In this document: positions 38,397 to 51,907 of the stretch, piece by piece | Numbering within the stretch: position 1 is the first letter of the stretch | Layout of the letters: the number at the start of each line of letters is the position of its first letter | Source: Callipepla californica brunnescens | Lineage: Eukaryota > Chordata > Aves > Galliformes > Odontophoridae | Assembly (NCBI GenBank): GCA_023055505.1 | Contig: JALIRH010000044.1 | Coordinates: forward strand, 4,402,001 to 4,466,000 | Direction: 5' to 3' | Length of the DNA stretch: 64,000 nucleotides | Position numbers and translations under genes: made by a program | The notes under the pieces: model-generated | What the model was told of the DNA's origin: nothing | Databases searched by the model: none | What the model saw: the letters and a program-made list of their open reading frames with translations, nothing else

Positions 38397-39900
38397 AATA
38401 ACAAAAGGTCTTTGTTCTATTCTGTGAGCATTATTTTCTCTGTAATGTGTGGGTTTGTGCATGCGTGAGAATGGTAGGAATACAAACATGTAATGCCATG
38501 TGGCAAGGATGTTCAAATGTTTTTTGTTTTGTGGTCTGAAGTCTGTATGCTGCTGCTGGCTGCTGAGCACACTGGTGCACGTGCATCCTGCCTGCCTGCC
38601 CTGTTTGGGGGTTTGGTTTGCTTTAGGGGCAGCTTTTCATGGAGGTGTTTTGTTTTATGTACTTGTTTTCCTTGAGAGATGCTCTGCTGAAAACTTGAAA
38701 GTGCAAAGACCAAAGCCCTGCTACATAACTAGGACCAAATAGTGTGCACTGCTGTACAGACAAGTTGTTTTCTTTTAAAAATTGTAGCTTAAGTCTGATT
38801 CACTGTTTAGTAAATAAGCTCTACTGGTGACAGCAGAATTTGTCCGGCTTTATGTGAAATCTCTGAGGGAGGAGATTAGCAATCATGTGCTTTTGGCGAG
38901 GTTAAATGTATGTTGCCTTGGCAGTATGTTTTCTTCCAAGATGACTTGATCACCTGAACAGAACTTGCATGTCACTAAATATCATATTCGTGTGCACATT
39001 TCTGTTCACCTTTTTGCTAACAGATGGGAGGGACTGTGTATTGTCACACAGGTGTCTGTGGTCTTGTTGGATGGGTCTCATCAGTACTTGTGGGACTCCT
39101 AAGTAACTTCAAACTCTGACTCCTTAAAAACTTTGCTGTTCCCATGGACTTAGTGTGCTGAAGTTCTAGAAATGTATATGTTGTGCATACAGTGAGAACT
39201 GATGTGTCACTTGAATTATGCAGGTGCTTCTTTGTGTCTGAAAGTTAAGGAGGGGACAGTCTAGTGTTCTTTTCTAAAACACTGTGACCATTCAGTGCAT
39301 AAATGCTCATTTCATGGAAATTCACAACCAGGATTCTTTCTTTGATTTCTCGAGATTTGTGGGTTCCAGGCATTCAATTACTTGATTGAAGTCAGGGGAA
39401 TGAAGAGGACTTGTGATTCTGCTATTTAAAACTTAAAGTTCTGTTTTGTTTTACATTGATAGCATATTTTACTGCTGCACTCCTTGGTTACACACTTAGT
39501 CCAGAACAACCCTGTCATCAGAGTATAGGGAAGGAAGAGTTATTTCTGCATTTTCACATGTAATGCACTGGGCTGGTGCATCAATAGTTTCTAGAAGTAT
39601 CCCCGTGTTTTTTATTTTCAACTATCAACATTCAGATTTTGCCTGATTTTTATTTTTTATTTTTAATAATCAAATAATCAAGATTTAATAATTCCATTCT
39701 AGAACAAAATGGCAATTACAGTCTTAGTGGCACAGGGGGACTTGAGTATTTTCACCTCTGGCTTAAACCAACTTGGGCCCAGAGAAGTGTGTCATCTCTT
39801 ACGTGCTCCCTGGAAGTGCTCAGGTTAATGCCTGTGCTGGAGAAATTCCTCAAAATCTTCCTGCAGCTGAGGGGTAAGGGACCTTGTATGCGTGTTTTTC

Positions 39901-39916
39901 GTTTGTTTGTTTGTTT
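39901..39916 (+). repeat. (GTTT)4 microsatellite
   Basis: Four exact GTTT units. Confidence 0.9.
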
Positions 39917-41383
39917 AGTGGGGTGTTTGGGGGAATTTAAAAAATACGTGAAGAATAGGTTTAGACTCAAAATCAAGACTTCAATAGTACAAAATTAAAC
40001 ACCTTCTCTCTGAAGTGCTGGAGTCCCCCTTGGTGGGGATGCAGAAAACACGTTTCTATCTCACACTGGAGCAGGAGGGTGGAGGGGTGCCCCCAGTCTT
40101 ACATTTGCCTCTCAGTAATGTTTAAAGAAAAGTAAGTCTGACTCCAGACTTACTCAACATCCAAGCTTGAAATTAACAGATGGATGTATCAGCACAGTTT
40201 GCAAGTGTTGGTGTATGGATGTTTGTGACCTTGGGCTTAGATACAACACAGTGAATTCAGATAGTTGGGAACTGCATACCTCTCCAAGTTCTACCACTGC
40301 AGTATTAAACCTTGCCAGGAGCTGCAGGCATTGTGACTTTCCGGGGTTTCTAGAAGACTTTGTGTGAAGATAATGAAGGCTGGTGGCTTGAATGACACTG
40401 GGAACACAGAAGTCAGGAATTGGCAGTAGCTGGGATTTGGGGAATCTGCTTTATTTTGTTTTGTCCTCCTTATAGGATTGTCCTGGGATAGTTCTATCTA
40501 ACCAAGTCCCTGCATTACAGGTGTCTGAATCACTGGTGGTGAAATCTTGTTTTCCTGCTCAATTTCTGGAGAGAGCTGTCTCCCGTATGGGAAAGCAGTG
40601 TTCTCTTGAACCTGTTTGAACTAGATTCATGTCTCATGAATGATGATTATTCCAGAGAACTGACTCAAAGACCCAGATGGTCCCTTATGCTCACAATAGC
40701 AGGAATGCTAAAGTTGTCAACAAAGTCAAAATCACATTTAGAACTGAGAACACTAAAAATGCTGTTCCAGGTTGGACCAAAGCACTTTGTGTCAGTATGC
40801 AAAAGTAGGTGCTTGGAACTGGAATAAAAACAGGCGTATAATTGCATAATATGTCTGAAAGTAGGTATATCATCAAGCTTATAGTGATGCTTCCCCAACC
40901 TTCCAAGTGATGTCTTGTCAACCCCCACTGATTTATAGTACAAGGACTTTTCTGCATTTCTATTTAATAGTTCTCAGAAGATTGTTCTCCACTAATCTCA
41001 CGATCATTTTTTGAACCCAAATAAAATATTGAACATCTACGATCAGCTGGGTTAGAGTCCCATTGTTAATTGTGGATTGTGCAAAAAATTGTCTCTTATT
41101 TTGTTCTGAATGGCTCATGTCATTGGATGGCCTTGATTCTTCTACTGGAGAGAAGGGGGACTGTTTCCTACTTGTTTCTTCGTGACCATTGTGATTGAGT
41201 GTGCTCTGTCATGTACACTACAATAGAAATCACTCAACCTCAGTGAGGAAACCCTGTTTGACAACATTTGAAGAGCATTTGGAGAAGGACAAAAGTAGTC
41301 AAAACTGTTTAGTTGAAGCTACAGAACAGAGCTAAACTTTGATAAGTTAATGAAGCATTGGTTTGCTGAGAAAAACAGGACCA

Positions 41384-41430
41384 CCCCCCTCCCCCCCCCC
41401 CCAAAAAAAAAAAAAAGAAAAAAGAAAAAA
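41384..41430 (+). repeat. Adjacent homopolymers C6-T-C12-A14 plus A/G tract
   Basis: C12 at 41391-41402 abuts A14 at 41403-41416 and is followed by GAAAAAAGAAAAAA. Confidence 0.92.
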
Positions 41431-42166
41431 TCAAGATCTTTAACAATCACAAATCTGTAAGGAACAGAGAGAATTTCAGATTATGCTGTTCTTGCTGCCA
41501 CCTCTCCTTTTTGATGTCTTTCTGTGGCTTGCTCTCCTTCCCTTTCATGTGTTTTTGACATTACTACTTCTGGATATGTTGTTTTCACTTATGGATTCTT
41601 TTCACTTGTTGCTAAAGCTGCACACTTCTTTTTATGGGTACATTGCTAAAAATATTATTTTGTAACATGTCTTAGAATCCATGTGTTTCTTTCTTAGCAA
41701 CATCTCTTTTTCATCTGGTTGCTATACATGGATGAAAGACAAAGATCATGACTAGGGATTTTATTTTTATTGATGTTATTAATGTTGCTAGATGCATATG
41801 CTTGTTGGCTGTTACAGATGTGTGGGAACCTTACTTCCCTTAAGCATAGACGATCAAGAACAGCCAAGCCGTCAGTGCCTTGCCAGTACTCTTAGGAACT
41901 AAGATTTAATGACTCAGATGAGTTGAAGTGGCAGTCTGAAGACTTTTGTTGTGGATTTTCTCAACTGCCCCTAGGATGAAAACCTATGAGATTCATATCA
42001 CCTTCTACTCTCATTTAAGTCATTTGGTTTCATGCAAGACTGATTGCAAAATGGGTTTGAAGGAAATAGTAATTGCCTTCCCTGGCATGACTTCACAGTC
42101 CTTTCTTGATGAGGATAGCTCTGAGGAAATCAGAGGAACCCAAATGCACAGGTGTGGTTTTCTTTT

Positions 42167-42186
42167 GTTTGTTTGTTTGTTTGTTT
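42167..42186 (+). repeat. (GTTT)5 microsatellite
   Basis: Five exact GTTT units followed by a T run. Confidence 0.92.
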
Positions 42187-43161
42187 TTTCCTCTGTTTCA
42201 TCTCTTACCTCTCTGTATGCCATTGCTGAGGGACTGCATGCCAAGGACAGAATGCCTCCAGCCCGTTGGCAAGGTGCTAACCTTATGTAGCCTTGCCTCT
42301 GTGAATGGCAGCCTCTTTTGGTGAAAAACTATCCAAAATTTCAGTCCCAGGAAAGAAAATGGTGATACTTGCCTAAAAACAAAAAACATACATATTGTTG
42401 CTTCTTCCTGAGATTTAGCACTTTTAAAAGCTTAAATTAAACTGCCTTACTGAAATTGAAATGATTATATTAAAAGAACTTGTAATTTTATCTCTGGAGT
42501 GAGCATGGCAGTACCAGACCCATGCATCTACCCTGCACATAACTGAAAGAAAGCTGGTGAAGATCAAGGTACCTTTGTTTTTTTATCTTTTTTTTTCTTT
42601 TTTCAGCAAAGGCTTGAAACATGCATTTTTAATATGTCTCCCATCTTTTACAGTTACTAGGCAATATTGCTGACTTATTTTTAACATGTGTATTTTGGTG
42701 CACTCAGCCTCTGTGATTGGTGATGTGCTCATACTTGTTTTTATGACTTTTAAAGAAATTTTATGACTTTGAAATTTGAGTCATATTTTGTATGTATCAG
42801 AGGTTGACAACACTGAACTGTTCTAAAAGGTGCAGAGCAGTTTAGCTCCTGAGTACTACATACAGCGGTGCTTCAGTGGTACTTCGGTGACTTGAATTGG
42901 CATATTCCTATCAAACATTATCCTAGCTCCTAATCTGTGGGGATGCTGAAATCTTTCATTTAATTTTAGTGAGCTAAAGTTCACCAGTGATAGACTGTTG
43001 TAATTCAGATGAGAAAGGTGGCACTGAAGTAGCAGGGAAGTGTTGGGAAGAGGAAGAAATGTCTTTAAAATGTTCTTCCAGGACCTGGTTTCTGCACCTT
43101 CTGTTGGGCAGCTAGATTGCAGTCAACATGGATTTTCGTGTTTCTCTTGTTTGAGGGTTGC

Positions 43162-43187
43162 TTTTTTTTTTTTTTTTTTTTTTTTTT
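43162..43187 (+). repeat. Poly-T tract (T26)
   Basis: Uninterrupted run of 26 T. No retroelement body recognised next to it. Confidence 0.95.
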
Positions 43188-44204
43188 CATTCTTAGCTGA
43201 TTTAATGTCAGGTTAACCTAGCATAACAGGAAGCTCACTCGAAACAACCAATTTAAGCTCCCTAAAGTCGATCTTGATGGTTGGTTGGTCGTCATACTGA
43301 GACATTTTGTGGTTACTACACACTGCTACTTCTTTCTCTTGATATTAGGTTAATAGTTTTCTTTGAATAGTTTTTGCCATTCCATCTGGCTTCTGTTAAT
43401 GGCCAATTTTGTTGGTTTTTCTTGTCATCAGTTTTTCTTTTGCTGTCTAATGGAAAATTAGCATTTTATGAGTCACTGGGGTGCTTGTTTTATCTTGATT
43501 GTCATTCATTGGTTAGTATTATGACTTTGAAACACAACTGCTCTTCCCCAAGGAAGCGTTTTCCTGTCTCAAAGGGATCAGATTGGTTTGAAGAACCAGA
43601 TGTAATACCTTAGGCTATTTGAGGCATCATTTCTGCTTTCAAATCCAGGCTGGGACATTGTTGAAGTATTGATCTTTGTGTTTCCTCTCCCTGTTTTATC
43701 AAGGAAACATGCTTCTGCCAAAACATTTTTGTAATATTTTCTTGTACCATAATCGTGTACCCACGCCAGTCTCCATGAGAGCATCAGCTATGCATTGTTC
43801 TCCTAACAAGTCAAGTTAATCTCCTGACTTGTGTTGACTTCTCATTTCTCAGGTTATCGTCTGATATCAGAGTAGGAGTTTACTCTCTCTCTGCTCTGTG
43901 GCTGATGTAGCTACTGCAGTTGGACAGAAGCTCATAAATTAAGAAATGAGCAGAGCTGCAGTCATCATCCCTGAAGTGGCTTATTGAATGGAAAAACCTG
44001 GGGGATGCTGGCCTCAGAGGTGAAACTGTTCACAAGTGTCCCTCTTAATATTCATCAACCTTGAAGTAATGAACTTTGGTAACACACAATTGTTGCTATA
44101 CTCTGTCATTGCCACATTGACATTTTGGCTGAGCAGCTTGCCTTCATTGACCAACTGGTTTTTCTGCCCAAAACTGCTGTGTTAAATGCAAAAGGGAGAT
44201 GAAA

Positions 44205-44618
44205 GAACTGATACCCAAGAAGCTGTGAAGGGTCTGGAGCACAAGTGTTATGGGGAGCGGCTGAGGGAACTGGGATGGCTCAGGATGGAGAAGAGAAGGC
44301 TCAGGGGAGACTTTATTACTCTCTGCAACTGCCTGAATAGAGGTTGTAGCAAGGTGGGACTCAGAGGCCTCTCTTCCCAGGTAACAGTGGGATAGGATGA
44401 GAGCTAATGGCTTTAATTTGCACCAGTGGAGGTTTGGGTTGAATATTAGGAAAAACAACTTCTCAGAAAGAGTGGTAAGCAACTGGCGCAGGCTGAGGAA
44501 GAAATGTGTAGCTGTGGCACTGAAGGACATGGTTAGTGGATATGGTGGGGGTGGGGTGATGGCTGGAGTAGGTTATCTTAGAGGTCTTTTCCAACCTTAA
44601 TAATTCTGTGGTTTTAAG
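44205..44618 (+). mobile_element. CR1 LINE 3' fragment with intact terminus, sense orientation
   Basis: CR1 landmarks in order: GAAGGGTCTGGAGCACAAGT, GAGCGGCTGAGGGAACTGGG, GGCTCAGGGGAGACTTTATT, TAGAGGTTGTAGCAAGGTGG, GGTTGAATATTAGGAAAAAC, AAGAGTGGTAAGCAACTGGC, then the noncoding end with TGGTTAGTGGATATGGTGGG, TTATCTTAGAGGTCTTTTCC and CAACCTTAATAATTCTGTGG. It reaches the true 3' end. A short deletion follows CAGGCTGAGGA. The frame is disrupted, so this is not a functional ORF2. Confidence 0.96.
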
Positions 44619-45336
44619 AGTGATGTCAGGACCAATCCAGTTCTTAAGTAAAGTAGCCTTCACTTACATGTAACAAGGAATAAGAATTCTATCTCAGTAC
44701 AACCTGAGCTGCATTCAATAAACATCTCTCCTGTTTCCATCAGTTATATGGGGGCAAACCCTTTTAAAGGTAGAATGGAGACTATCTCCAGAATATCTAA
44801 CATGCAGTCCCAGTCTAAGTCACTGTAGCTAAATTAATATAACGCCTTTGAAAAATTGAGCTAGGTGCATGCAATGATATTCTGACCCAAGGACAGGCTT
44901 TTTTTTCTCTTTTTTTTTTAAGGTGTTTTAATGTGTTAATCAACGAACTAAGGAATTTTGATGCATATTCCAGAAACTCATTCTGGAAGAGTGGTAGGAG
45001 CTGGGGTTCTTTTGACAAAAGATTCCTTAAAAGCAATAGTTGTAGGATGGATGTTAATGTTCTCACTTTTGCAGTCCATTATCTTGATAGTCAACATGAT
45101 ACAGCAGGGACAAGGACATTCTTTGGGTGGGAACAGTTGGAAAGGGAGTTACACGTTGTCCTTTGTTATTAGATATTTTCCCCTAGCCCTAGAAGAATAG
45201 TATGAAGCAGGCCCTTGAGTCCACTTATCCTTGGTGCTTCAAACCATTAATAGTTTCTGCAATTTGTCTTTTATCAGAAAACCTACATTTCTCATCAAAA
45301 ATTTCAACAAAGAAATTCACGTCATCTTGCCCTTAG

Positions 45337-45357
45337 AAAAAAAAAAAAAAAAAAAAA
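45337..45357 (+). repeat. Poly-A tract (A21)
   Basis: 21 A residues followed by CAACAACA. Confidence 0.95.
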
Positions 45358-45464
45358 CAACAACAGGGGAAATGTTTCTTTTGTTTTTCTCCTCATTTGT
45401 ATTACAGGCTATAGTGTTTATTACTTGCCCTATCCTCCCTTCACCTTTTCCTCTTCTGTTTTTT

Positions 45465-45482
45465 ATTATTATTATTATTATT
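45465..45482 (+). repeat. (ATT)n microsatellite
   Basis: Six tandem ATT units. Confidence 0.92.
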
Positions 45483-46155
45483 TAAGAGTTTTCTCTTCTG
45501 CCATGCTATGTCATGTGCAGCTGCTTTTGATTTGTGGAAGCAAAAGCGGAAGCATTCTCACATATCTGACTCCAGGGAAGAAGTTAACAGTTTTCAACAA
45601 GAGGAAAAAAAGGGTGAAAACAGTTACATTTGAAATGAAAACAGATCATCTCCAACATCAAGAAGTCTGAATTTAACAAAGAGAAAACATAAGGTTCTGA
45701 ACAGTGGTGGGAAGAGAATTTAAGTAAGTTCATTTTAATGCTAGCATTTTTGCAAGTTGTCTTCCATAACAGAGGCTTCTTTATCATTTACAGACATGAA
45801 CCAGTTTTGCAGTCAGCACTGCTCTGGAGTGAGAATATCCTATGCCATTCTTTTCAAATGGAAAAACAGATTTGGGAAAGTTTTTTATATAAGGCCGTAA
45901 AGATTCTACAGGAATACATCTCCTGCATTCCAAGCCTGTGGCTCAGTGGTCATCCTAACCTTTGCTCTTATTCTGGGATGCTGTTGGTAAAACAAATGAG
46001 ATCAACTGCCCCATCCTTGCAATTCAGCAGTCATCGCAGGGCTTCTCTTTTGAGAGAACTTCTTGGGCTCCTACTGTACTGCATCCTTTGGGATTCAGCC
46101 CTCTTCAGTTTGGGTTTTTTTTCCATTAAATTAAATTAAAATGCAGGTTGTAGGT

Positions 46156-46190
46156 CTATCTATATATTATACACATATATAAATACATAC
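46156..46190. repeat. TA-rich low-complexity stretch
   Basis: Alternating TA/CA steps (CTATCTATATATTATACACA followed by TATATAAATACATAC). Confidence 0.75.
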
Positions 46191-49100
46191 ATTTAGACAT
46201 GTGTTTATGCATTTATTTTAATGAATTTATATTAAATATGCCTGGCTGCTTTTAATTATATCTAGTATACCAACATCCACCCCTCTTAGTTTTTGTGGTC
46301 TGATTACCATAGTCATCTTTGTATTTTTCTTATTGGGTTATTAGCTTTCTGAAGCAACTTCAGCCTTTTGCCATGTTTTATAATGCTTAGCACCACAGAG
46401 CCCTGCTCTGGAATTCTGTTCTTTCTTGAAAGCATCAGTTGAATTTAGCACAGTGTTCTGATTTCCAAATGGCATCCAGATAGGATGTTCCAGTCCTGCT
46501 GGAACCCACTGGCATTTGTAACTCTTGTTAGTGCATTTAACTCCATATCTTTCGGGGAACAAAAATCCTGCCATGGTAGTATTTGTTAGAAGAGTGTATT
46601 TAACTGGAAGCCACATCTAATGCTTTACCTCTGAGGGCTGTTGGCTAGCATAAAATAAAATCCTCTTGGATTTAAAAATGATTACAGTCATTTTTGCTAA
46701 AGCTTGCAGGACTTCCCTTGTACCCAGGATTAGATCTGCTGTGTTTCTGTCCATTCAAGTTTCTTGGTATAGAAGCCACTGAAAAGTATTTCCAAATTAT
46801 TTTCCTAGTGTGATAGGAAATGATGCAGAAAAACCAATATAGATAATTCAGAGATGGGAGAAAACTGCTTATTCACGTGGTCAAAGCTGCATCTAAGAAA
46901 TAACGGTGATAAAAGGCATGAGGAGACAGAGAAAATGCAAGTATGAAAGGGGGTAATTTGGTGTGGGGACGGTGGAGTAGACTGAGATGCAGCTGATGTG
47001 GTCCCTGGTTCTTTTGCTTTTCTGCTTGGTGTATCTCATTGCTGTGGAATGATACAAAATGATGCTTACTTCCAGGCAATATTTATGTGTGGGCTTTTCT
47101 GTTTCTCACTCTGTCACTCTCAGAAGCAGCTCCTATCTTTTAATCCCCCTAAGCCTCTAGTCTCTCACCAAAACATGTCCCTCCTGAAATGTAATCCTCT
47201 TACTTCAGTTCCACGGTTACAATACTTATGTATGCATGCTTGGGAGCATGGGCAGTGAGGTTTTCATGTGCCAAAGGCTGAAAAAAACAAAATATCAACA
47301 TACCAGGATATCCCGTAGAACTATTAACCAACGTAGAGTATGTTAGTCTTGATCCTAAATCCCAGTTTTTTTGAAAACCCTGTAGATGCTATGTGCTGTC
47401 GTGCTGTGATAGTTTCTCTCATGAGCCATCAAGCTTAGAGATCCAAAGGTTATTTGCTGTACAGCCAGAGATGTGCAAGAAAGACTGGGGACTACATTTA
47501 CATGTAAAGGAGACAGACAGTGAAATTTCACAAGGAGGAAGACCGGTTGGATGAATGAGATATTCTTCCAACTTTGAGGAAGAGCTTACTGAAGTGTAGC
47601 TGTGCTTTACCAGATGGCAATTCTTCAGGTAGATCACAAAGTCTGATAGTACACATGAAAATCAGTGCACTGACGGATTTCAGGTTGGAGACCTATGTTC
47701 TACCACTGAGAAAAATGAAAGGGAGTGATCTCAATGATGCTTTCCTTGCCCTGACAAATTGTATGTTAAACTTACCCTGTGCAAAGTATGATTGTGCAAA
47801 AACACAGCATTGAGCCATATGCCTATCATGGGATGCAGCTGCTGTCTGTTATACTGAGAATCTCTGTGTGTAGGTGTAGGACAAGGAAGGCTGAATTTCT
47901 GAGGGCAACATAATTTCTGTGTACTTCAGGATTCTTATCTGACGATTGATGATCACATTTGCCTATTTTAGGATATTGGTGTACAAGGTCAGCAGTGTAT
48001 GCTGCAAGGGTCTGTAAATTAAAATCTGACCAGATCATTTCTCTCTTACAGTTTGTGTTGTTGTTATTTTGAGCTGCTGCCTACTGCTGCTGAGCACTCA
48101 CCAACTACGGTATTCATTCCACTTTGAATGGACAGTAGTGTTTTGTAGAAAAGGTGTTAAACAGGAAGCATATTCATTCTGTGCTGAAGTTTCAGCCCTG
48201 TGGTACAGCCTTATTTTCAGTGATGATTCAAGCATGTTACTTAAATGCATACTTGTCTTGCAAGAGGTTCTTCCAATTTTTTATCGTTTTCTCGGTATCC
48301 TCCCCTTTGTCCCCCAAGGTACTAGTAGTAGATGCTATTAAGGAATGTCAGAAGAAAAGCGTAACTTTTTTTCTTGATTGTGTTCTAAAGTCTTGCTTTT
48401 CTAATTTGCCGTTCTGTTGTACTACATTATCTTCTGCATTTTTCAAAAGTAAGAGGAATCAGAAATAAATGTTTCAAAGAGAAAAAAGGGAAGGCCCAGT
48501 TCTGGGTTGGAATCTTGTTGTAATGGGATCAGCAAACACTGTGTCAGTGTGGTCCCTGCAGAATAAACTCTTACAAGCCAAGGATCCTAACCCTTTGAGT
48601 GAATCCTCTCTGTTGGACTCCAGAGCCCATGGTGAGCCCTTTCTTTTATCATTTCAGCATCTCGTCAGTTCCATTACAAATGTAGAGCCTAAGAGAAAAT
48701 GTTGCCTCCCCAGAGGTCTGACTTTAAAGGCATTTCTGTATGCCTTCTGAAAATACATGATCATTTAGCAGTTCTTTGAGGTTTTTTGAAAGTTACTTTT
48801 AAAAGCTACAAAATGTGTTTTGATAAAATCTGTTATCTTCTAAAGTATCCACAGATTTCATAGATGTTGCAGTATGATTTCCACAGATAATGAACATGTA
48901 CAGCAATGAACAAAGAGAAGGAGTTTTTTTCAATCTAGCTTTGGTGGAGGTAATTTTGAAGGCAGTTTGAGAGAAGCAAATCAAATAAGCTAATACACTT
49001 TTTCTGAAACCTTTGATGCAATTTCCTGTGACAAAAACTGCCCTAGCTCAAAGCTGCAGGGAATGAAGGGCAGGAGATTTACTGTGAATATGATACTTAT

Positions 49101-50211
49101 TTATAAACCTTTCCCCTTGGGAAACAAACTTTAGAGAATGCTATGTCAGCGCATGCAAGAATGCAACATGGTCCCCAGTAGGTCAGGCAGTGCTCTGACA
49201 GCTGCAGCTCATTTTCTGTTTCATATGCATAAATGCAAGAGGCAGAAAAACCCAGTGAAGTGAATTGTTTAATACTACTGACATAATATCAGTATTTTTG
49301 AGCTGATGTCAATGTCTTTCCATAAAAATTTCTAAAACCAAGTAGGATTTTACTGGAACTGGAGCATGATAGCGAGGGAAAAAGAATAAGTGAATGTCTT
49401 CAGATAAGTGGAAAAGCTTCTGTTTCAATAGGCTAATGGCCCTGAGATTTTATTTTAGCAGAAAATGCAGGCGTTCCCAGGACTGCGGTGATAAATTTAG
49501 TTCTTATACAGCTGCTGGCATTTAGCTCATTCAGGCACACAAAAACTTCAGCCCTCCTGTTCGTCTGTGGCTGCTGTGAAGTTTCCCAGCCGTGTGAAGG
49601 CCTGTGCTCTTTGGAGGGCTCTTCTGCAGCCAGGAAGTCTTGTTAGTCTCTGCTCTGATTGCCTCTGATGCTCTTCCACTGTAATCTGACACAATTTTAG
49701 GATGAGAGAGATGAGAGATGTGGATGCCTACCCAAAGCATTCCCTTTCCAGTCATAGCAGCCCTGAACAGGCGTGGTACTTAGAGGTGCTTTGAGCACCA
49801 CGCTCAGTGTTCACAACACCTGCTCCTAAAGCATAGTTCTTTTTCTTGCTGTTTTCTGGTCATTATGTTGTCAGCCCTAGAGTGCCAGGTCACTGGGCTC
49901 ATCCCTGCTTTATTCAGCCAGCGCAGCTCCATTGGCTCAGTGTTAGCACTGCGCAGTGTTATGCTCCTGCATGGAGTCCCTGCTTCTCCTTGCTGAACAT
50001 CAAGATTTCCATGTGCAAGGGAAATGTGTTTTTGTAGCTGGCTTTTATTGCCATTTCTTTATTTCTCTGTTTCTCATGTGGTAAGGCAAGTCAGTATTTT
50101 TATATATACTCTAGGTCTCAGTCTGATAGAAGTGTGCCTATCGCCAGTTGCAGTTCCTGAAATACTTTTTTTAGGATTAGGATGTTGGTCGTGGCTCAGT
50201 CTGAGTCTTCT

Positions 50212-50255
50212 TGAACCCAATGGGATTTTTTGTTGGCTTCAGTGGGGCCACTACA
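50212..50255 (+). repeat. Possible ancient amniote repeat fragment
   Basis: CCCAATGGGATTTTTTGTTG followed by GCTTCAGTGGGGCCACTAC recalls the gacttcagtggggcca word common in old amniote repeats. Too short to assign a family. Confidence 0.25.
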
Positions 50256-50915
50256 GCTACACAGAGAGCTGGTTTATTGCTTCCTCCAGGAAATAATGCT
50301 TGATAAGATTGAGCAAGGTCAGTGACAGCCTGCTGTAACTGGCTCACATCTTCTGCTTCTGGGTGTTCTTCTGAGGGTGTAAGACCCAGCTGTAAAGGTT
50401 TGTTACTTAGCTAGATGTATTTTCTTCACTTTATTGAAAGAAAAAAATAAATATTGTGCTGCTTTGACTGTCCTCATATAAAGGCTTCTCCATATTGTTG
50501 ATCACCCTAGTTGTTTGTTGCTCTGAGTTCTGCATTTCTGCCCTATCTCCTGTTAACAGAGGCTGATCTCCTGACATGATTGATGTTCTTGGTGGAATTC
50601 CCCCCAACTTCCATAAAGTCAGGATTTAATCTCTAGAAACCATATGCAAAAGCTGTTGACTTGTCCTTGGTTTTTGTACTGTTTCAGTACTCATTTCCAC
50701 CCAATCCTTTTCTTTGCTGGCATTTTGTTGGCATTGTTGACTGCTGTTATATTTTGAGGACAGAAAAGATTTGGTAAGGTCTCCTTTTCAGCAAGCACTA
50801 CTGCTGAATACAGAACTAAAATAGATGCTCCTGTCAGAATAGGGCTGTTCATTTTGCTTTTCATGCCTCTATGGAAGATTTTCATTTTCTTTTTATCCTC
50901 TATGGCCATACCATC

Positions 50916-50931
50916 TTTTTTTTTTTTTTTT
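50916..50931 (+). repeat. Poly-T tract (T16)
   Basis: Run of 16 T, followed by AATTAATTT. Confidence 0.93.
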
Positions 50932-51907
50932 AATTAATTTTTCTTCTTTAGTAACTTCTTTAAGTAAAAAGTTGAAATGATCATCCTAAGCTAGCATAAA
51001 TCTGTAGGATTTTGTTTTCAGCCTGTTTTCCTACTCAGAAAAAAGATTAGTATAAGAGTAGGCAAAGTATCAAAAATTTAAAGTATTTAAATATCTTGAA
51101 TGCTTGTCTTCCTTCAGTAAGATTTCTGTAATCAATTTTCGTTTGTGGGCATAAGCTGTTGTGACAGACATGGTAGAGAAGGTGGGAACATGATGTATGC
51201 ATATCCCACTGATCAGTATCAGTATACTGGATCACATCAACTATTAGGTTGACAGATAGGTGCTGAATTCTTCTGCTCTTGTATCAGGGACATATTTAAT
51301 TAGTGATATACAGGAAAGAAAAAAAGAATGTGTTAAATTTCTGCTTCTGTTCTTTTCTTTCCCTACATTTTCATTCTTTTCCTGTCAATATCTCAGATAA
51401 GTAGTCCTGTACTCTCCCTGTCCCTGCTGTATGGGTGGAAGGTAACCAGAGCCAGCAGGATTTACTGCTGTAAGTAACAGTTCCTAAGTGTTCCTTGCAT
51501 GACTGAGTGCCAGAACTACTTCTTGCAAACGAATAATTCAGTATTTCTTAGTTTAGCTGTTTCTGAAACTTGTTTATTGTGACTCTTGGGAACTTGTCAG
51601 TCTCAGTTCCCTTAAAGTTAGAAAACACATTGATCTTTCGAGTACAACACCCTGACTATGTCTATGAAATAAATGAGTACAGATTTTTAGGCTACAGGAA
51701 TAAGTACGTTTTCAGCATATTAAATCTCCAGGGATTTTGCAGTGTTTATCACTGTGCAAACAAGAGAATTTGACAATGAGAAATTATGGGACTTGATTCA
51801 CTGTTTCTTAGACAGGACTGTTGGCAAAGGCAGGTGCTCAGGAATGATGTGCTGCCAGGCTTCTCCTCTGCTTGCTCCTGGGTAGGCTCCTCGGGGCACA
51901 CATGGTG

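Larger units (their letters stand above)
35756..44204 (+). other. MARCHF8 large intron, middle part 2
   Basis: No exon recognised. Holds a CR1 tail at 38344-38396 and simple repeats at 37969-37985, 39901-39916, 41384-41430, 42167-42186 and 43162-43187, listed separately. The rest appears to be unique AT-rich sequence. Confidence 0.65.
44619..51907 (+). other. MARCHF8 large intron, distal part 1
   Basis: No exon recognised. Contains A21 at 45337-45357, (ATT)n at 45465-45482, a TA-rich stretch at 46156-46190, T16 at 50916-50931, an octamer-like AT-rich motif at 49224-49238 and a doubtful ancient repeat at 50212-50255. Confidence 0.65.

Noticed and set aside
45948..45975. A-box-like GTGGCTCAGTGGT
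   Set aside because: No B box at the right spacing and no acceptor stem; chance match.
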